From NCBI GenBank assembly GCA_013377075.1, contig JACABD010000029.1, positions 1 through 48,653 of the forward strand: a stretch of 48,653 bases of DNA, written 5' to 3'. Source of the DNA: Geobacteraceae bacterium. Lineage in GTDB: Bacteria > Desulfobacterota > Desulfuromonadia > Geobacterales > DSM-12255. The stretch's first letter is position 1, and each line of letters starts with the position of its first letter. Of the stretch, positions 17,022 through 26,866 are shown one piece after another. A program made the position numbers and the translations under genes. The notes beneath the pieces were generated by a model that made no database searches, was not told the DNA's origin, and saw only the letters and a program-made list of their open reading frames with translations.

Positions 17022-17028
17022 TTAAACC

Positions 17029-20000
17029 TTACTCAGCGGGTTGCTTTTTCCCTCGCCGCCGCGCCAGCCGGTCAAAGGCCAGATAGATGACCGGGGTGGT
17101 GTAGAGGGTCAGAATCTGGCTGATAACCAGGCCGCCGATGATGGAGATGCCCAGGGGACGGCGCAGTTCGGAGCCGACGCCGCTCCCCATGGCAAGGGGG
17201 AGCGCGCCCAACAGCGCAGCCATGGTGGTCATCATGATCGGCCTAAACCTGAGGAGGCAGGCCTGATAGATGGCCTCTTCCGGCGGTTTTCCTTCGTTTC
17301 TCTCGGCATCAAGGGCAAAGTCCACGATCATGATACCGTTTTTCTTGACGATGCCGATCAGAAGGATGATGCCGATGATGGCAATGACCGTCAGGTCCTG
17401 GCGGAAGAGCATCAGGAAGAGAACCGCCCCCACACCGGCAGAAGGGAGGGTTGATAAAATGGTGACCGGGTGGATGAAGCTCTCATACAGGACGCCGAGA
17501 ACGATGTAGACCGTTATCAGTGCGGCGAGAATCAGGATCGGCTCGTTGGAGAGTGATGCCTTGAACGCCTGTGCCGTCCCCTGGAAACTCCCTTTGATGC
17601 TGGCAGGCAGGCCGATCTGTTTCATGACTTCCTCAATGGCATCGACCGCATGGCCAAGGGAGACGCCGGGAGCCAGGTTGAAGGAGGTGGTGACTGCCGG
17701 AAACTGCCCCTGGCGGTTGATGACCAGCGGCCCTCTGGTTTCGGTGGCAGAGGCGATTGCCGAAAGCGGCACCTGGCCGCCGCTGCTGGAGCGGACATAG
17801 ACGGATGCAAGCCCGCCTGGATCCTGGCTGAACTGGGGTTTGACAGCCAGAATAACCCGGTACTGGTTCAGTTCGGTGAAGATTGTCGAAACCTGACGCT
17901 GGCCAAAGGAGTTGTAGAGAGCATCGTCGATATTCTGCGGCGTGATGCCGAATCTGGCGGCGCTGGCACGATCGAAGTTCAGCAGCATTTTCAGCCCGGA
18001 GTTCTGCTGGTCGCTGCTCACATCCTTAAGCTCGCTTCGCTCCTGCATCCCTGCGACAGCCTTTGCAGCCCAGGTTGCCAGCTCATCGGTGTTCGGCGTC
18101 TCCAGGGTGAACTGGTACTGGGTGCGACTTACCCTGGCATCAACGGTGAGATCCTGAACCGGCTGCATGAAAAGGGTGATGCCGCTGACCCCGGCCAGCT
18201 TTGGCTGCAGGCGGCGGATAACATCGGTTGCATTAGCGTCGCGCAGATGCAGGGGCTTTAAGTTGATCAGTATCCTGCCGCTGTTAAGGGTGGTGTTTGT
18301 GCCGTCTACGCCGATAAAGGAAGACAGGCTCTCAACGGCCGGGTCTTGAAGGATAACTTTGGCAAGCTCCTGCTGCCTCTCTGCCATTGCCGGGAATGAT
18401 ACCGATTGCGCTGCTTCAGAAATCCCCTGTATGGCCCCGGTATCCTGCACCGGAAAGAAGCCTTTCGGAATGAGGATGTAGAGCAGCACTGTCAGCACAA
18501 GTGTCCCCCCTGCCACGACCAGGGTAGCTGTCTGGCGGCGCAGCACCCATTGCAGGGAGCGGCCGTAGGCGGCAATAATCCGCTCGAAAAACTGCCCGGA
18601 AGCATGGTAGAAGCGCCCCTGGCGCTCTTCTGGCACATGCTTGAGAATGCGGGCGCACATCATCGGCGTCAGGGTCAGTGAGACAACTGCCGAAATGAGA
18701 ATGGTCACCCCCAGAGTGACGGCAAATTCGCGGAAGAGCCGCCCGACCACATCCCCCATGAAGAGGAGCGGAATGAGGACGGCAATAAGGGATACGGTCA
18801 GGGAGAGGATGGTGAAGCCGATCTGTTTTGATCCTTTAAGGGCCGCTTCAAGAGGTGTTTCCCCCTCCTCAACATAGCGGGAGATGTTTTCGATCATGAC
18901 AATGGCATCATCGACAACAAAGCCGGTCGAGATGGTCAATGCCATGAGGGTCAGGTTGTTGAGGCTGTAGTCGAGGAGGTACATCACTCCGAACGTTCCT
19001 ACGAGGGACAACGGAACGGCAACGCTTGGAATGGTGGTGGCCGGGAGATTGCGCAGAAAGAGGAAGATAACCATGACGACCAGAAAAACTGAGAGCAACA
19101 GTTCGTACTGGACATCCTTTACCGACTCCCTGATGGTTACGGTGCGGTCAGTGAGCGGTGTCACCTTGACCGAGGCGGGGAGCGCCGCCTGCAACTGGGG
19201 GAGAAGCTTTTTTACCCGGTTGACAACCTCGATGACATTGGCTCCCGGCTGCCGCTGGATATTGACAATCACTGCCGGTGTGGAGTTCATCCAGGCGGCC
19301 TGATTGACATTCTCGGTGTCGTCGATTGCATCGGCCACGTCCTTGAGCAGTACGGGCGCGCCGTTTTTCCAGGCAATCACCAGGGAGCGGTACTCCTTGC
19401 TGGTGAAAAGCTGATCGTTGGCGCCGATGATGAATGACTGGCGGGGTCCGTCAAAACTTCCTTTAGCCTGATTGACATTGGCAGCAACAAGGGCTGCGCG
19501 CAGATCTTCAAGGGTAAGCCCGTAGGAGGCAAGGGCGGTCGGATTGGCGTGAATCCTCACAGCGGGGCGCTGGCCGCCGCTGATGCTGACCAGACCGACA
19601 CCGGGGAGCTGGGAGATCTTCTGGGCAAAGCGGGTGTCAGCCAGATCCTCGACCTGGGGTAAAGGCATGGTATCCGATGACAGCGCCAGGGTAAGAATCG
19701 GCGTATCAGCAGGATTGACCTTGCTGTAGACCGGCGGGTTCGGCAGATCCTTGGGGAGGAAGTTGAAACCGGCGTTGATGGAGGCCTGTACCTGCTGTTC
19801 AGCCACATCCAGGGGGAGTTCAAGGGTGAATTGCAGGGTGATCACCGAGCTGCCGTGGGAGCTGGCAGAGGTCATCTGGGTCAGCCCCGGCATCTGGCCG
19901 AACTGGCGCTCAAGGGGTGCTGTTATGGAAGAGGCGATGACATCGGAGCTTGCGCCCGGATAAAAGGTGCGTACCTGGATGGTCGGATAGTCAACCTGTG

Positions 20001-20112
20001 GCAGGGCTGAGACTGCCAGCTGCTTGTAGGCAACAGCCCCGGCAAGGATGATCGCGATCATCAGGAGGGTTGTGGCTACCGGCCTTAGGATGAAGAGACG
20101 GGAGAAATTCAT
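17029..20112 (-). CDS. mdtB: RND multidrug efflux permease, MdtB-like
   Basis: 1027 aa, complete HAE1 RND pump subunit. N-terminus [15 protein letters not shown] and [16 protein letters not shown]4 proton-relay pair in [13 protein letters not shown] (about 400); 12 helices and two periplasmic loops. It is clearly paralogous to the 11875-14952 protein, as MdtB and MdtC are. The start overlaps the stop of the adaptor gene (ATGA). In enterobacteria mdtC follows mdtB directly; here 2.1 kb with two nuclease-like genes separates them. Confidence 0.88.
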   Translation of the reverse strand: MNFSRLFILRPVATTLLMIAIILAGAVAYKQLAVSALPQVDYPTIQVRTFYPGASSDVIASSITAPLERQFGQMPGLTQMTSASSHGSSVITLQFTLELPLDVAEQQVQASINAGFNFLPKDLPNPPVYSKVNPADTPILTLALSSDTMPLPQVEDLADTRFAQKISQLPGVGLVSISGGQRPAVRIHANPTALASYGLTLEDLRAALVAANVNQAKGSFDGPRQSFIIGANDQLFTSKEYRSLVIAWKNGAPVLLKDVADAIDDTENVNQAAWMNSTPAVIVNIQRQPGANVIEVVNRVKKLLPQLQAALPASVKVTPLTDRTVTIRESVKDVQYELLLSVFLVVMVIFLFLRNLPATTIPSVAVPLSLVGTFGVMYLLDYSLNNLTLMALTISTGFVVDDAIVMIENISRYVEEGETPLEAALKGSKQIGFTILSLTVSLIAVLIPLLFMGDVVGRLFREFAVTLGVTILISAVVSLTLTPMMCARILKHVPEERQGRFYHASGQFFERIIAAYGRSLQWVLRRQTATLVVAGGTLVLTVLLYILIPKGFFPVQDTGAIQGISEAAQSVSFPAMAERQQELAKVILQDPAVESLSSFIGVDGTNTTLNSGRILINLKPLHLRDANATDVIRRLQPKLAGVSGITLFMQPVQDLTVDARVSRTQYQFTLETPNTDELATWAAKAVAGMQERSELKDVSSDQQNSGLKMLLNFDRASAARFGITPQNIDDALYNSFGQRQVSTIFTELNQYRVILAVKPQFSQDPGGLASVYVRSSSGGQVPLSAIASATETRGPLVINRQGQFPAVTTSFNLAPGVSLGHAVDAIEEVMKQIGLPASIKGSFQGTAQAFKASLSNEPILILAALITVYIVLGVLYESFIHPVTILSTLPSAGVGAVLFLMLFRQDLTVIAIIGIILLIGIVKKNGIMIVDFALDAERNEGKPPEEAIYQACLLRFRPIMMTTMAALLGALPLAMGSGVGSELRRPLGISIIGGLVISQILTLYTTPVIYLAFDRLARRRGKKQPAE

Positions 20113-21374
20113 TGGGGACGCCCGTTGGGTTTCCCCTGTCCACCGGCAGGCTTGCCATCTTTCCCCCCTCCTGGCCTGCCAGCCCCCTTGCCGCCCTGTT
20201 CCCGATCCTTCACCTCAACCTTGCTGCCGTCCCTGAGTCGCTCGGCACCGTCAACCACCACCTGTTCGCCAACTTCAAGACCTTCGACAATCAGGGTCTC
20301 CCCTCCTTGGGATGCTCCTGTCTTTAACTGGCGCATGGCAACCGTTTTGTCAGCCAAAAGGACAAAGGCGTAGGCTCCCTGGGGACTCTTCTGCACAGCG
20401 GCAGAGGGGACGATGAGAGCATCTTTTTTCATATCAAGCAGGAGGCGGGCGTTGACAAACTGGTTCGGGAAGAGCTCGCTCCCCCTGTTGGCAAAGGAAG
20501 CCTTGAGCTTCACCGTGCCGGTGGTCGGGTCGATCTGGTTGTCAATTGAGGCCAGCTCTCCTGTTGCCAGATTCTGTTTCATCTCCCGGTCGAATGCCTC
20601 CACATTGAGGCGGCCACCGCGCATCTTTGCAAGCACCTTCTGGAGGCTGTCTTCAGGGAGTGGGAAAATAACCGCAATCGGCTGTATCTGGGTAATGGTC
20701 AACAGGCCGCCGGCATCGGTTGCGTGCACCATGTTCCCCGGATCAACCAGGCGCAGACCGACACGGCCGCTGATGGGGGCGGTGATCCGGCTGTAGGTGA
20801 GCTGGAGCCTGGCGCTGTCGATCTGACCCTGGTCAATCTTTACCGCCCCCTCGAACTGACGCACCAGGGCCTCCTGGGTGTCCAGCTGCTGATGGGGGAT
20901 CGAGTCCTGTTTCCAGAGGGTGCGGTAGCGTTCCAGATCCATCCGGGCGTTGTTAAGCTGCTCCCGGTCACGGGCCATCTGCCCTTCGGCCTGGGTCAAC
21001 AGCACCTGAAACGGTCTCGGGTCGATGGTCGCCAACAGCGTCCCCTTGGCAACATTCTGCCCCTCGCGGAAATGAACCTCCATGAGCTGCCCGTCAACGC
21101 GGCTTCGCACGGTAACGTTATTCAGCGGGGTGACAGTGCCAAGACCGGTCAGGTAGATGTTCATCTCACCTTTGCGCACCGGGGTGACAAATACCGGTGT
21201 AGGGAGGTTTGCCCCCTTCTTCCCGGTTTTATCGGCTGGAGAGGTTGCTGGCTGCTTCTTCCAGTAGATCAGTGCAGCGACTGCGATGACGGATAAAATG
21301 GCGATCCAGAACCACCAGCGTCTGGAAACCGGCGTTTTTTCTGCTGCAACTGCTTCGGTGTTTGTCTCTTGCAT
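20109..21374 (-). CDS. mdtA: RND efflux periplasmic adaptor (membrane fusion protein), MdtA-like
   Basis: 421 aa. One N-terminal membrane anchor ([19 protein letters not shown], about 20-40), then lipoyl/biotinyl half-domains ([20 protein letters not shown]), an alpha-hairpin ([18 protein letters not shown]), the second half ([20 protein letters not shown]) and the beta-barrel domain. It links the inner-membrane pumps to the outer-membrane lipoprotein. The C-terminal 40 residues are a Gly/Lys/Pro-rich tail ([19 protein letters not shown]), longer than usual. First gene of the efflux operon. Confidence 0.9.
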   Translation of the reverse strand: MQETNTEAVAAEKTPVSRRWWFWIAILSVIAVAALIYWKKQPATSPADKTGKKGANLPTPVFVTPVRKGEMNIYLTGLGTVTPLNNVTVRSRVDGQLMEVHFREGQNVAKGTLLATIDPRPFQVLLTQAEGQMARDREQLNNARMDLERYRTLWKQDSIPHQQLDTQEALVRQFEGAVKIDQGQIDSARLQLTYSRITAPISGRVGLRLVDPGNMVHATDAGGLLTITQIQPIAVIFPLPEDSLQKVLAKMRGGRLNVEAFDREMKQNLATGELASIDNQIDPTTGTVKLKASFANRGSELFPNQFVNARLLLDMKKDALIVPSAAVQKSPQGAYAFVLLADKTVAMRQLKTGASQGGETLIVEGLEVGEQVVVDGAERLRDGSKVEVKDREQGGKGAGRPGGGKDGKPAGGQGKPNGRPQ

Positions 21375-21564
21375 GGCTGCTATCCTTAGTTTGCTGACAT
21401 ATTATCCGGGTGTTAATGGGGCATACTTCTTATCTGGTTGCTGTCGGTTTTATGTGGCCAGGATTGTAGGTTTAAGGGATTTTCGTCTGCTATGGTAGTA
21501 TAGATTGTGACAAGATGGGAAGATAGATTCGGGTTTTTGGGATAAATCCTTAATTACTTCATAT

Positions 21565-21592
21565 TTGTTCTACGTTTGGTTTTTAATGTAAA
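21565..21592 (+). promoter_or_regulatory. Weak candidate promoter for the 21642 gene
   Basis: TTGTTC 21565-21570, 16 bases, TGTAAA 21587-21592. The stretch 21375-21641 otherwise holds only the divergent upstream region of the efflux operon, in which I see no clear BaeR box. Confidence 0.3.
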
Positions 21593-21641
21593 AAGCAAGA
21601 GCTGAAGTGACTTTCAGTTGAAAGAGATGGTGGGGGAGTGT

Positions 21642-21812
21642 ATGAAGAAGATGCTTAACTGGGGTGCGGTGGGACTTATTACCACGGCGCTGCTTGACCC
21701 GCTCGTTTACTGGATGCTGGAAAAGCCGGTTCCATGGTTTCGCGATATACTTATGCTGGCAGGTGGAATAGGCTGTTTCTATTTTCTGATAAAATACGGC
21801 AAGGAGCTGTAG
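21642..21812 (+). CDS. Small two-helix membrane protein
   Basis: 56 aa from the ATG at 21642 (GGGGGAG 4 bases upstream; an upstream TTG at 21618 is open but lacks a ribosome site). It has two hydrophobic segments (WGAVGLITTALLDPLVYWML and ILMLAGGIGCFYFLIKYG) joined by a short loop, KPVPWFRD. No family recognised. The next gene starts 2 bases after its stop, so the two are co-translated and may work together in the membrane. Confidence 0.6.
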   Translation: MKKMLNWGAVGLITTALLDPLVYWMLEKPVPWFRDILMLAGGIGCFYFLIKYGKEL

Positions 21813-21814
21813 TT

Positions 21815-22264
21815 ATGACTATCGCTGACATGCGGGCAATCATGAGGCTTGAGAGGCAGGTGAACTGTAATCTTGTTGATATTGTCAGCCTTCTGGTTCT
21901 TCTTCTGATCGGCTGGCTCGACTACATTACCGGCTATGAATTTGGGTTTTTCATTTTTTACTTCATTCCCGTAGCCATTGCTGCATGGTTCTGCGGCAGA
22001 AGCTCCGGGTTGGCAATCGCTTTTGCATCAGCTTTTGTATGGTATATCTCCGACAAATACACCCATCACCCTTATTCGCAGGCATTCTTCATCTACTGGG
22101 AGATGTTCATGCGCCTGATCTCCTTCCTGACAACTGCCTTCACCGTATCTAGAATCAGGGATATGCTTCTTAAGGAGGAGCGGCTCAATGCCGAGCTGCG
22201 TGCGGCGCTGCAACAGGTTCAGGATCTCAGGTCCAAAATTGCTGATCCGGAGACATTCAAATAG
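21815..22264 (+). CDS. Membrane sensor-like domain protein without an output domain
   Basis: 149 aa from the ATG at 21815. Three to four hydrophobic segments (VDIVSLLVLLLIGWLDYIT, FGFFIFYFIPVAIAAWF, LAIAFASAFVWYIS, MRLISFLTTAFTVS) are followed by a short coiled coil (LLKEERLNAELRAALQQVQDL). The GWLDYITGYEFGFFIFYFIPVA pattern is familiar as the N-terminal membrane input module of histidine kinases and GGDEF proteins, but here the chain stops right after the coiled coil. It ends 3 bases from the convergent phoU stop. Role unknown; possibly a partner for a kinase encoded elsewhere. Confidence 0.65.
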   Translation: MTIADMRAIMRLERQVNCNLVDIVSLLVLLLIGWLDYITGYEFGFFIFYFIPVAIAAWFCGRSSGLAIAFASAFVWYISDKYTHHPYSQAFFIYWEMFMRLISFLTTAFTVSRIRDMLLKEERLNAELRAALQQVQDLRSKIADPETFK

Positions 22265-22267
22265 TAA

Positions 22268-22939
22268 TCAGACTTCCGTATGCCGTATATCCTTCCCATT
22301 GACCATAAAGATAACCATCTCTGCAACGTTGGTGGCGTGGTCGGCGATTCGCTCCAGGCATTTGGAGATGTTGTTGATCTTCATGGAGCGGCTGATGGTG
22401 CTTGAGTCTTCGATCATGAAGGTCAAAAGCTCCCGCTGAATCTGCTCGTTCAGGGCATCGACAAAGCTGTCGTCCCTGCAGACCTTGAGGGCCAGTTGGT
22501 CATCGCCACGCACAAAGGCATCAAGCGCCTCTTTCACCATCACCCCTGCCCAGGTCGCCATGCGCGGCAGGTCTATGTATGGCTTGAGCACCGGCTCATC
22601 GTTCAACTCCTTGACCCTTTTACCGATGTTGCGGCACTGGTCGCCGATACGTTCAAGGTCGGTGACGATCTTCAGCGCCAGGGTGATAAAGCGCAGGTCA
22701 CGGGCGGCTGGCTGGCGCAGGGCAAGTACCTCCAGGCACTTTTCGTCGATAAGGATCTCCAGCCGGTTGATCTCGTGATCATAGGCAATTACCCTGTCAG
22801 CCAGGGTTGAATCCCGCTCCACAAGAGCTTTGAGGGAGTCGTTTATCATCAGCTCGACTTTGCCTCCCATCTCCAGAAGCTTTTCCCTGATGTTTTTCAA
22901 CTCCGCGTCGTATTGTCTGCTGAAGTGTTCCCTTTCCAT
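22268..22939 (-). CDS. phoU: Phosphate transport system regulator PhoU
   Basis: 223 aa, made of two PhoU three-helix repeats, each with the acidic metal-binding signature E/D-x-x-x-D (about D-H-E-I-N-R-L-E-I in the first and ALNEQIQRELL in the second; C-terminal CLERIADHATNVAEMV). It links Pst transporter activity to the PhoR/PhoB sensor system and represses phosphate uptake when phosphate is ample. Last gene of the pst operon, 194 bases after pstB; that gap holds a repeat (22996-23100). No phoB or phoR is in the window. Confidence 0.93.
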   Translation of the reverse strand: MEREHFSRQYDAELKNIREKLLEMGGKVELMINDSLKALVERDSTLADRVIAYDHEINRLEILIDEKCLEVLALRQPAARDLRFITLALKIVTDLERIGDQCRNIGKRVKELNDEPVLKPYIDLPRMATWAGVMVKEALDAFVRGDDQLALKVCRDDSFVDALNEQIQRELLTFMIEDSSTISRSMKINNISKCLERIADHATNVAEMVIFMVNGKDIRHTEV

Positions 22940-22995
22940 AAAGTCTCCGTAACTGATGATACGTTATCTTTTACTCTGAAAAATCACAAAACCTT

Positions 22996-23100
22996 TCACC
23001 GCGAAGACGCAAAGAACGCCAGGAACACCCGCAAAGAAAACAAGGATTTTTTGTGAAAACCTTTGCGTTTCTTTGTGTCCTTTGCGTCTTGAGCGACTTG
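22996..23100. repeat. Imperfect inverted repeat with GACGCAAAG motifs between pstB and phoU
   Basis: Left arm contains GAAGACGCAAAGAACGC; the right arm, read on minus, contains CAAGACGCAAAGGACACAAAG and then AAACGCAAAGG. Together they could fold into a long irregular hairpin. The sequence resembles dispersed intergenic repeats with CTTTGCGTCTT motifs that I recognise from many bacterial genomes. Confidence 0.6.
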
Positions 23101-23133
23101 AGGGAGCGGGCGGTTCAGGGTTTAAACTCCTGA

Positions 23134-23892
23134 TTAACCGAATCTACCGGTAATGTAATCTTCAGTCTGCTTCTTTTCCGGCGTTGTGAAAATCTTCTTG
23201 GTGGCACCGTTTTCCACCAGTTCACCCATGTACATAAAGGCGGTGGAGTCTGAAACCCTGGCTGCCTGCTGCATGTTATGGGTGACGATAATGATGGTGA
23301 AGCGCTCTTTGAGTTCCTCGATCAGCTCCTCGATCTTCAGGGTGGCTATGGGGTCAAGTGCCGAACAGGGTTCATCCATGAGGATTACTTCCGGCTGGAC
23401 GGCAATGGTTCTGGCGATGCAGAGGCGCTGCTGCTGGCCGCCGGAGAGATCCATGGCACTGCTTTTCAGACGGTCTTTAACCTCATCCCAGAGGGCGACC
23501 CTTTTCAGGCAGGTTTCGACGATCTCGTCTGCGACGGCCCTGTTCATACGGCTGTTCAGCTTGTACCCGGCAACCACATTATCATAGATGCTCATTGCCG
23601 GGAAGGGATTAGGTTTCTGGAAAACCATGCCGATCTTTCTTCTGATGGCCACCGGATCAATGGAGCGGTCATAGAGATTTTTACCGTCAACAAGGATGGT
23701 GCCGCTGACTTTTGCCGATGGTACAAGGTCGTGCATCCGGTTGAGGGAGCGAAGCAGGGTCGATTTGCCGCAGCCCGACGGGCCGATTATGGCGGTGACA
23801 CTGTGTGCTGCAAAGTCCATGGAAACATTTTTTACTGCATGGTTGTTGCCGAAATGGACACTCATATTTTCAAGGGTTACTTTTCCGTTCAT
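23134..23892 (-). CDS. pstB: Phosphate ABC transporter ATP-binding protein PstB
   Basis: 252 aa, full length. Walker [10 protein letters not shown] (about 33-41), Q-loop in [20 protein letters not shown] signature LSGGQQQR, Walker [14 protein letters not shown]-loop VTHNMQQA. The KPNPFP and FMYMGELVE signatures are specific for PstB. It energises phosphate import through PstCA. It sits 12 bases after pstA. Confidence 0.97.
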   Translation of the reverse strand: MNGKVTLENMSVHFGNNHAVKNVSMDFAAHSVTAIIGPSGCGKSTLLRSLNRMHDLVPSAKVSGTILVDGKNLYDRSIDPVAIRRKIGMVFQKPNPFPAMSIYDNVVAGYKLNSRMNRAVADEIVETCLKRVALWDEVKDRLKSSAMDLSGGQQQRLCIARTIAVQPEVILMDEPCSALDPIATLKIEELIEELKERFTIIIVTHNMQQAARVSDSTAFMYMGELVENGATKKIFTTPEKKQTEDYITGRFG

Positions 23893-23904
23893 GATTTCCT
23901 CGTA

Positions 23905-24735
23905 TTAACTCCTTCTTCCAATCAGCCGTGCACCCAGATTCAGGGTGAACATCGTTACCACAAGAACCAGCGCTCCTGCCCAGGCAAGCCTGTGCCATTC
24001 TTCATAGGGGGCGATGGCAAAACTGAAAATCTGCAACGGCAGTGCGGCAATCGGTTCGGTAAGGTTTCTGCTCCAGAACTGGTTGCCAAGTGCTGTAAAC
24101 AGGAGCGGTGCAGACTCTCCGGCTATTCTGGCAACAGCCAAAAGGATGCCGGTAATCACCCCTTTGCGGGCGCTGACCAGAATTACTTTCAGACTGGTTC
24201 GCCATAGCGGTACACCAAGGGCAAGTGATGCCTCCCGCAGGGTTCCGGGAACCATTTTCAGCTGTTCTTCAGTAGTCCTAAGGACAATGGGGATCATGAT
24301 CAGCGACAGTGCAACTGCTCCTGCCAGGGCGGAGAAGCCTTTCATCGGCAGTACCAGCAGCGAATAGGCGACCATGCCGGTGATGATTGATGGCACTCCT
24401 GCAAGAACATCGGCGCTGAAACGGATTGTCGTGGCAAAGCGGCCGCCGTTGAACTCTGTCAGATAGACCGCGCCAAGCACACCAATGGGGAGGCCGAGCA
24501 AGGATGCAAAAAGTATCAGCAGCGATGAGCCGAAGATGCCGTTTGCCATGCCGCCGCCGCTTTCACCGGTCGGTTTGGGTATCTGGGTGAAAAAGTCCAG
24601 TGAAAGGGAGCTGAACCCCATCTTCAGTAGATGAAAAAAAATCAGGCAGAGCGGGGTGAGGAGGATCAGGGTGGCGATCAGCATTATTGCTCTGGCTGCA
24701 TGGTTTTTTATGTGGCGAACTGTCATCCCCTGCAT
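23905..24735 (-). CDS. pstA: Phosphate ABC transporter permease PstA
   Basis: 276 aa from the ATG at 24735; the open frame continues 21 codons upstream into pstC, but GGGGAGGAG lies just before 24735 and the ATG follows the pstC TGA by one base, so this start is preferred. Six membrane helices; the permease EAA-type loop is in LREASLALGVPLWRTSLKVIL. It forms the phosphate channel with PstC. Confidence 0.95.
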   Translation of the reverse strand: MQGMTVRHIKNHAARAIMLIATLILLTPLCLIFFHLLKMGFSSLSLDFFTQIPKPTGESGGGMANGIFGSSLLILFASLLGLPIGVLGAVYLTEFNGGRFATTIRFSADVLAGVPSIITGMVAYSLLVLPMKGFSALAGAVALSLIMIPIVLRTTEEQLKMVPGTLREASLALGVPLWRTSLKVILVSARKGVITGILLAVARIAGESAPLLFTALGNQFWSRNLTEPIAALPLQIFSFAIAPYEEWHRLAWAGALVLVVTMFTLNLGARLIGRRS

Positions 24736-24736
24736 A

Positions 24737-25729
24737 TCAGACTCCTCCCCCCTTTGCCCCTTTGGTGACCTTCCAGATGAGAAGGCGGGCAAAGACATTG
24801 ATTATCAGGGTGACTATCAAAAGAAGCAGGCCAACCTCCATCAAGGCAGATGAGTGAAGGTTGCTGGTTGCTTCGGCAAATTCGTTGGCAATTACGCTCG
24901 GCATTGTGTAAGCCGGTGCCAGGAGCGACAGTGAAATCTGGGGGGTGTTACCGATAACCATGGTCACAGCCATTGTTTCGCCGATTGCCCGACCAAGGCC
25001 GAGGATTACTCCGCCGAAAACTCCTGAACGTCCGTAGGGGAGAACAGCCATCCGGATCATTTCCCACTTGGTTGCGCCAAGGGCAATGGCAGCCTCACGC
25101 TGGCTTTGTGGCACCGCCAGCAGCACTTCGCGGCTGATGGAGGTGATGATCGGCACGATCATGATGGCAAGGATCAGCACACCGGCCATCATGCTGACTC
25201 CGTAGGGGGCGCCGCTGAAAAAAGGGGTTGAGCCGAAATGGTCCACCAGCCAGGGTTGCACGGTCTTTTGCAGCCAGGGAGCCATTACCAGCACACCCCA
25301 GAGACCGTAGATGACGCTTGGGATTGCGGCCAGAAGCTCGATCAGCGAGGCTGTAATGTTGCCGACGCTTTTCGGGGCTATTTCGGTGATGAACAGGGCA
25401 GTTCCAACGCTAAGCGGTGTTGCAACGAGAATAGCCAGAGCCGAAGATACTACCGAGCCATAGAGAAAAGGGAGTGCTCCGAACTCGCCCTGTACCGCAT
25501 CCCAGCTGCTTTTGGTCAGAAAATCCCAGTGAAATTTCGTAATTGACGGGACGCTCTGCATGACCATCTCGTAAACCATTATCAGCAGTATCACCAGGAC
25601 CGCACCGGCAAAAGAGGCTGTGACGATCCTGAATATCCGGTCTGCATTTGAGCCGCGGCTCTTTTGGGACTCGATCTCTTCTCCGGCTATGGCGACATTT
25701 TTCATGGTTAAGGAACTCTGCTGTAGCAT
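24737..25729 (-). CDS. pstC: Phosphate ABC transporter permease PstC
   Basis: 330 aa if translation begins at 25729; a second ATG at 25705 is possible, and neither has a strong ribosome site. Six helices, with the EAA loop in QREAAIALGATKWEMIRMAVLPYG, and LLAAIPSVIYGLWGVLVMAPWL typical of PstC. The gap to pstS (25730-25807) holds a strong stem-loop that probably sets the ratio of binding protein to permease. Confidence 0.95.
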   Translation of the reverse strand: MLQQSSLTMKNVAIAGEEIESQKSRGSNADRIFRIVTASFAGAVLVILLIMVYEMVMQSVPSITKFHWDFLTKSSWDAVQGEFGALPFLYGSVVSSALAILVATPLSVGTALFITEIAPKSVGNITASLIELLAAIPSVIYGLWGVLVMAPWLQKTVQPWLVDHFGSTPFFSGAPYGVSMMAGVLILAIMIVPIITSISREVLLAVPQSQREAAIALGATKWEMIRMAVLPYGRSGVFGGVILGLGRAIGETMAVTMVIGNTPQISLSLLAPAYTMPSVIANEFAEATSNLHSSALMEVGLLLLIVTLIINVFARLLIWKVTKGAKGGGV

Positions 25730-25755
25730 TTCAGTAACACTCCGGCGTGAATCAA

Positions 25756-25796
25756 CCCCACTAAATCTCCACTGATAATGTGGGGACTTAGTGGGG
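25756..25796 (-). promoter_or_regulatory. Intercistronic stem-loop between pstS and pstC
   Basis: CCCCACTAAATCTCCAC (25756-25772) pairs with GTGGGGACTTAGTGGGG (25780-25796) with few mismatches across a 7-base loop. No T-run follows on the minus strand, so it fits an mRNA-stabilising or partial-termination element better than a full terminator. Confidence 0.7.
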
Positions 25797-25807
25797 TGGC
25801 GATTTTA

Positions 25808-26824
25808 CTATTTTATGCTCTTGATCGTATTATCAACCATCTTGACAACAGACTCGGGGAGAGGCGCGTAGAGCATCGGCGCAGCCATTTTCTGCCCTTT
25901 GTGGAGGCTCCAGCTGAGGAACTCGACAAGTTTTTTCCCTTTTGCCTTGTCTTTTTGATCCTGATAGACCAGAAGCCAGGTGAAACCGACAATCGGGTAG
26001 GCTTCCTTGGCCGGCTGATTTACCAGAGAGATCCGGTAGTCTGCTGGCATATGTTTTATTGCAGCAGCAGCGGCCGCGCTTGTGCTCTGTATTGACGGCT
26101 CAACCCAGCTTCCAGCCTTGTTCTTCAGGGTTGCATAGGGGAGCTTGTTCTCAAATGCGTAGGCAAGTTCCAGATAGCCGAGGCTGTACTGGGTTGTCTT
26201 TATCTGGCCGGCAACACCCTCGTTACCCTTGCCGCCAAGACCGACAGGCCACTTGACAGAAGCCCCTTTGCCGACTTTCTGTGCCCATTCGGCATTGACG
26301 CCGTTCAGGTAGTCAGTGAAGATGCTGGTTGTGCCGCTGCCGTCAGAGCGGTGAACAACAATGATAGCCTTGTCCGGGAGATTGATACCCGGGTTGTCGT
26401 CAACAATCCGTTTGTCATTCCATTTTGTGATCTTGCCGAGGAAGATGTTCGCCACATCCTCGGAGCTGAGCTTCAGTCCCTTGGGGATGCCGGGAAGATT
26501 GTAAGTGACAACGACAGCGCCCATGACTGTCGGTATATGGAGCAGTTTGCCAGGAGCAGCTTTAAGCTCCTCGTCGGAAAGGAACTTGTCTGAAGCCCCG
26601 AAATCAACGGTCTGTGCGGTTATCTGCTTGATACCGCCGCCGGAGCCGATTGACTGGTAGTTAAACTTTGAGGTCGGGTCGATCTTGGCGTACTCGCTGA
26701 ACCATTTCGAGTAAAGAGGGTAGGGGAAGGTTGCGCCGGCACCGTTAATAAGCGTTTCGGCACTGGCCAGAGCGGCGCTGGTCAAAAGACATGCAGCAAC
26801 CAGAAGCGATAATTTTCTGAGCAT
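25808..26824 (-). CDS. pstS: Phosphate-binding protein PstS
   Basis: 338 aa from the ATG at 26824 (AAAGGAG 8 bases upstream; a longer frame to 26860 is open but not needed). Signal peptide about 1-22 (ALASA). Phosphate-binding motifs: INGAGATFPYPLYSKW at the mature N-terminus, YQSIGSGGGIKQI, and HRSDGSGTTSIFTDYL with the Asp/Ser/Arg ligands. It captures phosphate in the periplasm for PstCAB. First gene of the pst operon, preceded by a Pho box at 26879-26911. Confidence 0.96.
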   Translation of the reverse strand: MLRKLSLLVAACLLTSAALASAETLINGAGATFPYPLYSKWFSEYAKIDPTSKFNYQSIGSGGGIKQITAQTVDFGASDKFLSDEELKAAPGKLLHIPTVMGAVVVTYNLPGIPKGLKLSSEDVANIFLGKITKWNDKRIVDDNPGINLPDKAIIVVHRSDGSGTTSIFTDYLNGVNAEWAQKVGKGASVKWPVGLGGKGNEGVAGQIKTTQYSLGYLELAYAFENKLPYATLKNKAGSWVEPSIQSTSAAAAAAIKHMPADYRISLVNQPAKEAYPIVGFTWLLVYQDQKDKAKGKKLVEFLSWSLHKGQKMAAPMLYAPLPESVVKMVDNTIKSIK

Positions 26825-26866
26825 TCTAGAATCTCCTTTGAAGTGATTTTCTCTTTTCATGTTAAG

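Noticed and set aside
23278-24207. A 309-codon plus-strand open frame opposite pstB/pstA, and similar long frames opposite mdtB (17650-18261) and baeS (8270-9079).
   Set aside because: They lie antisense to well-defined genes, have no family motifs and follow from codon bias of the real genes.
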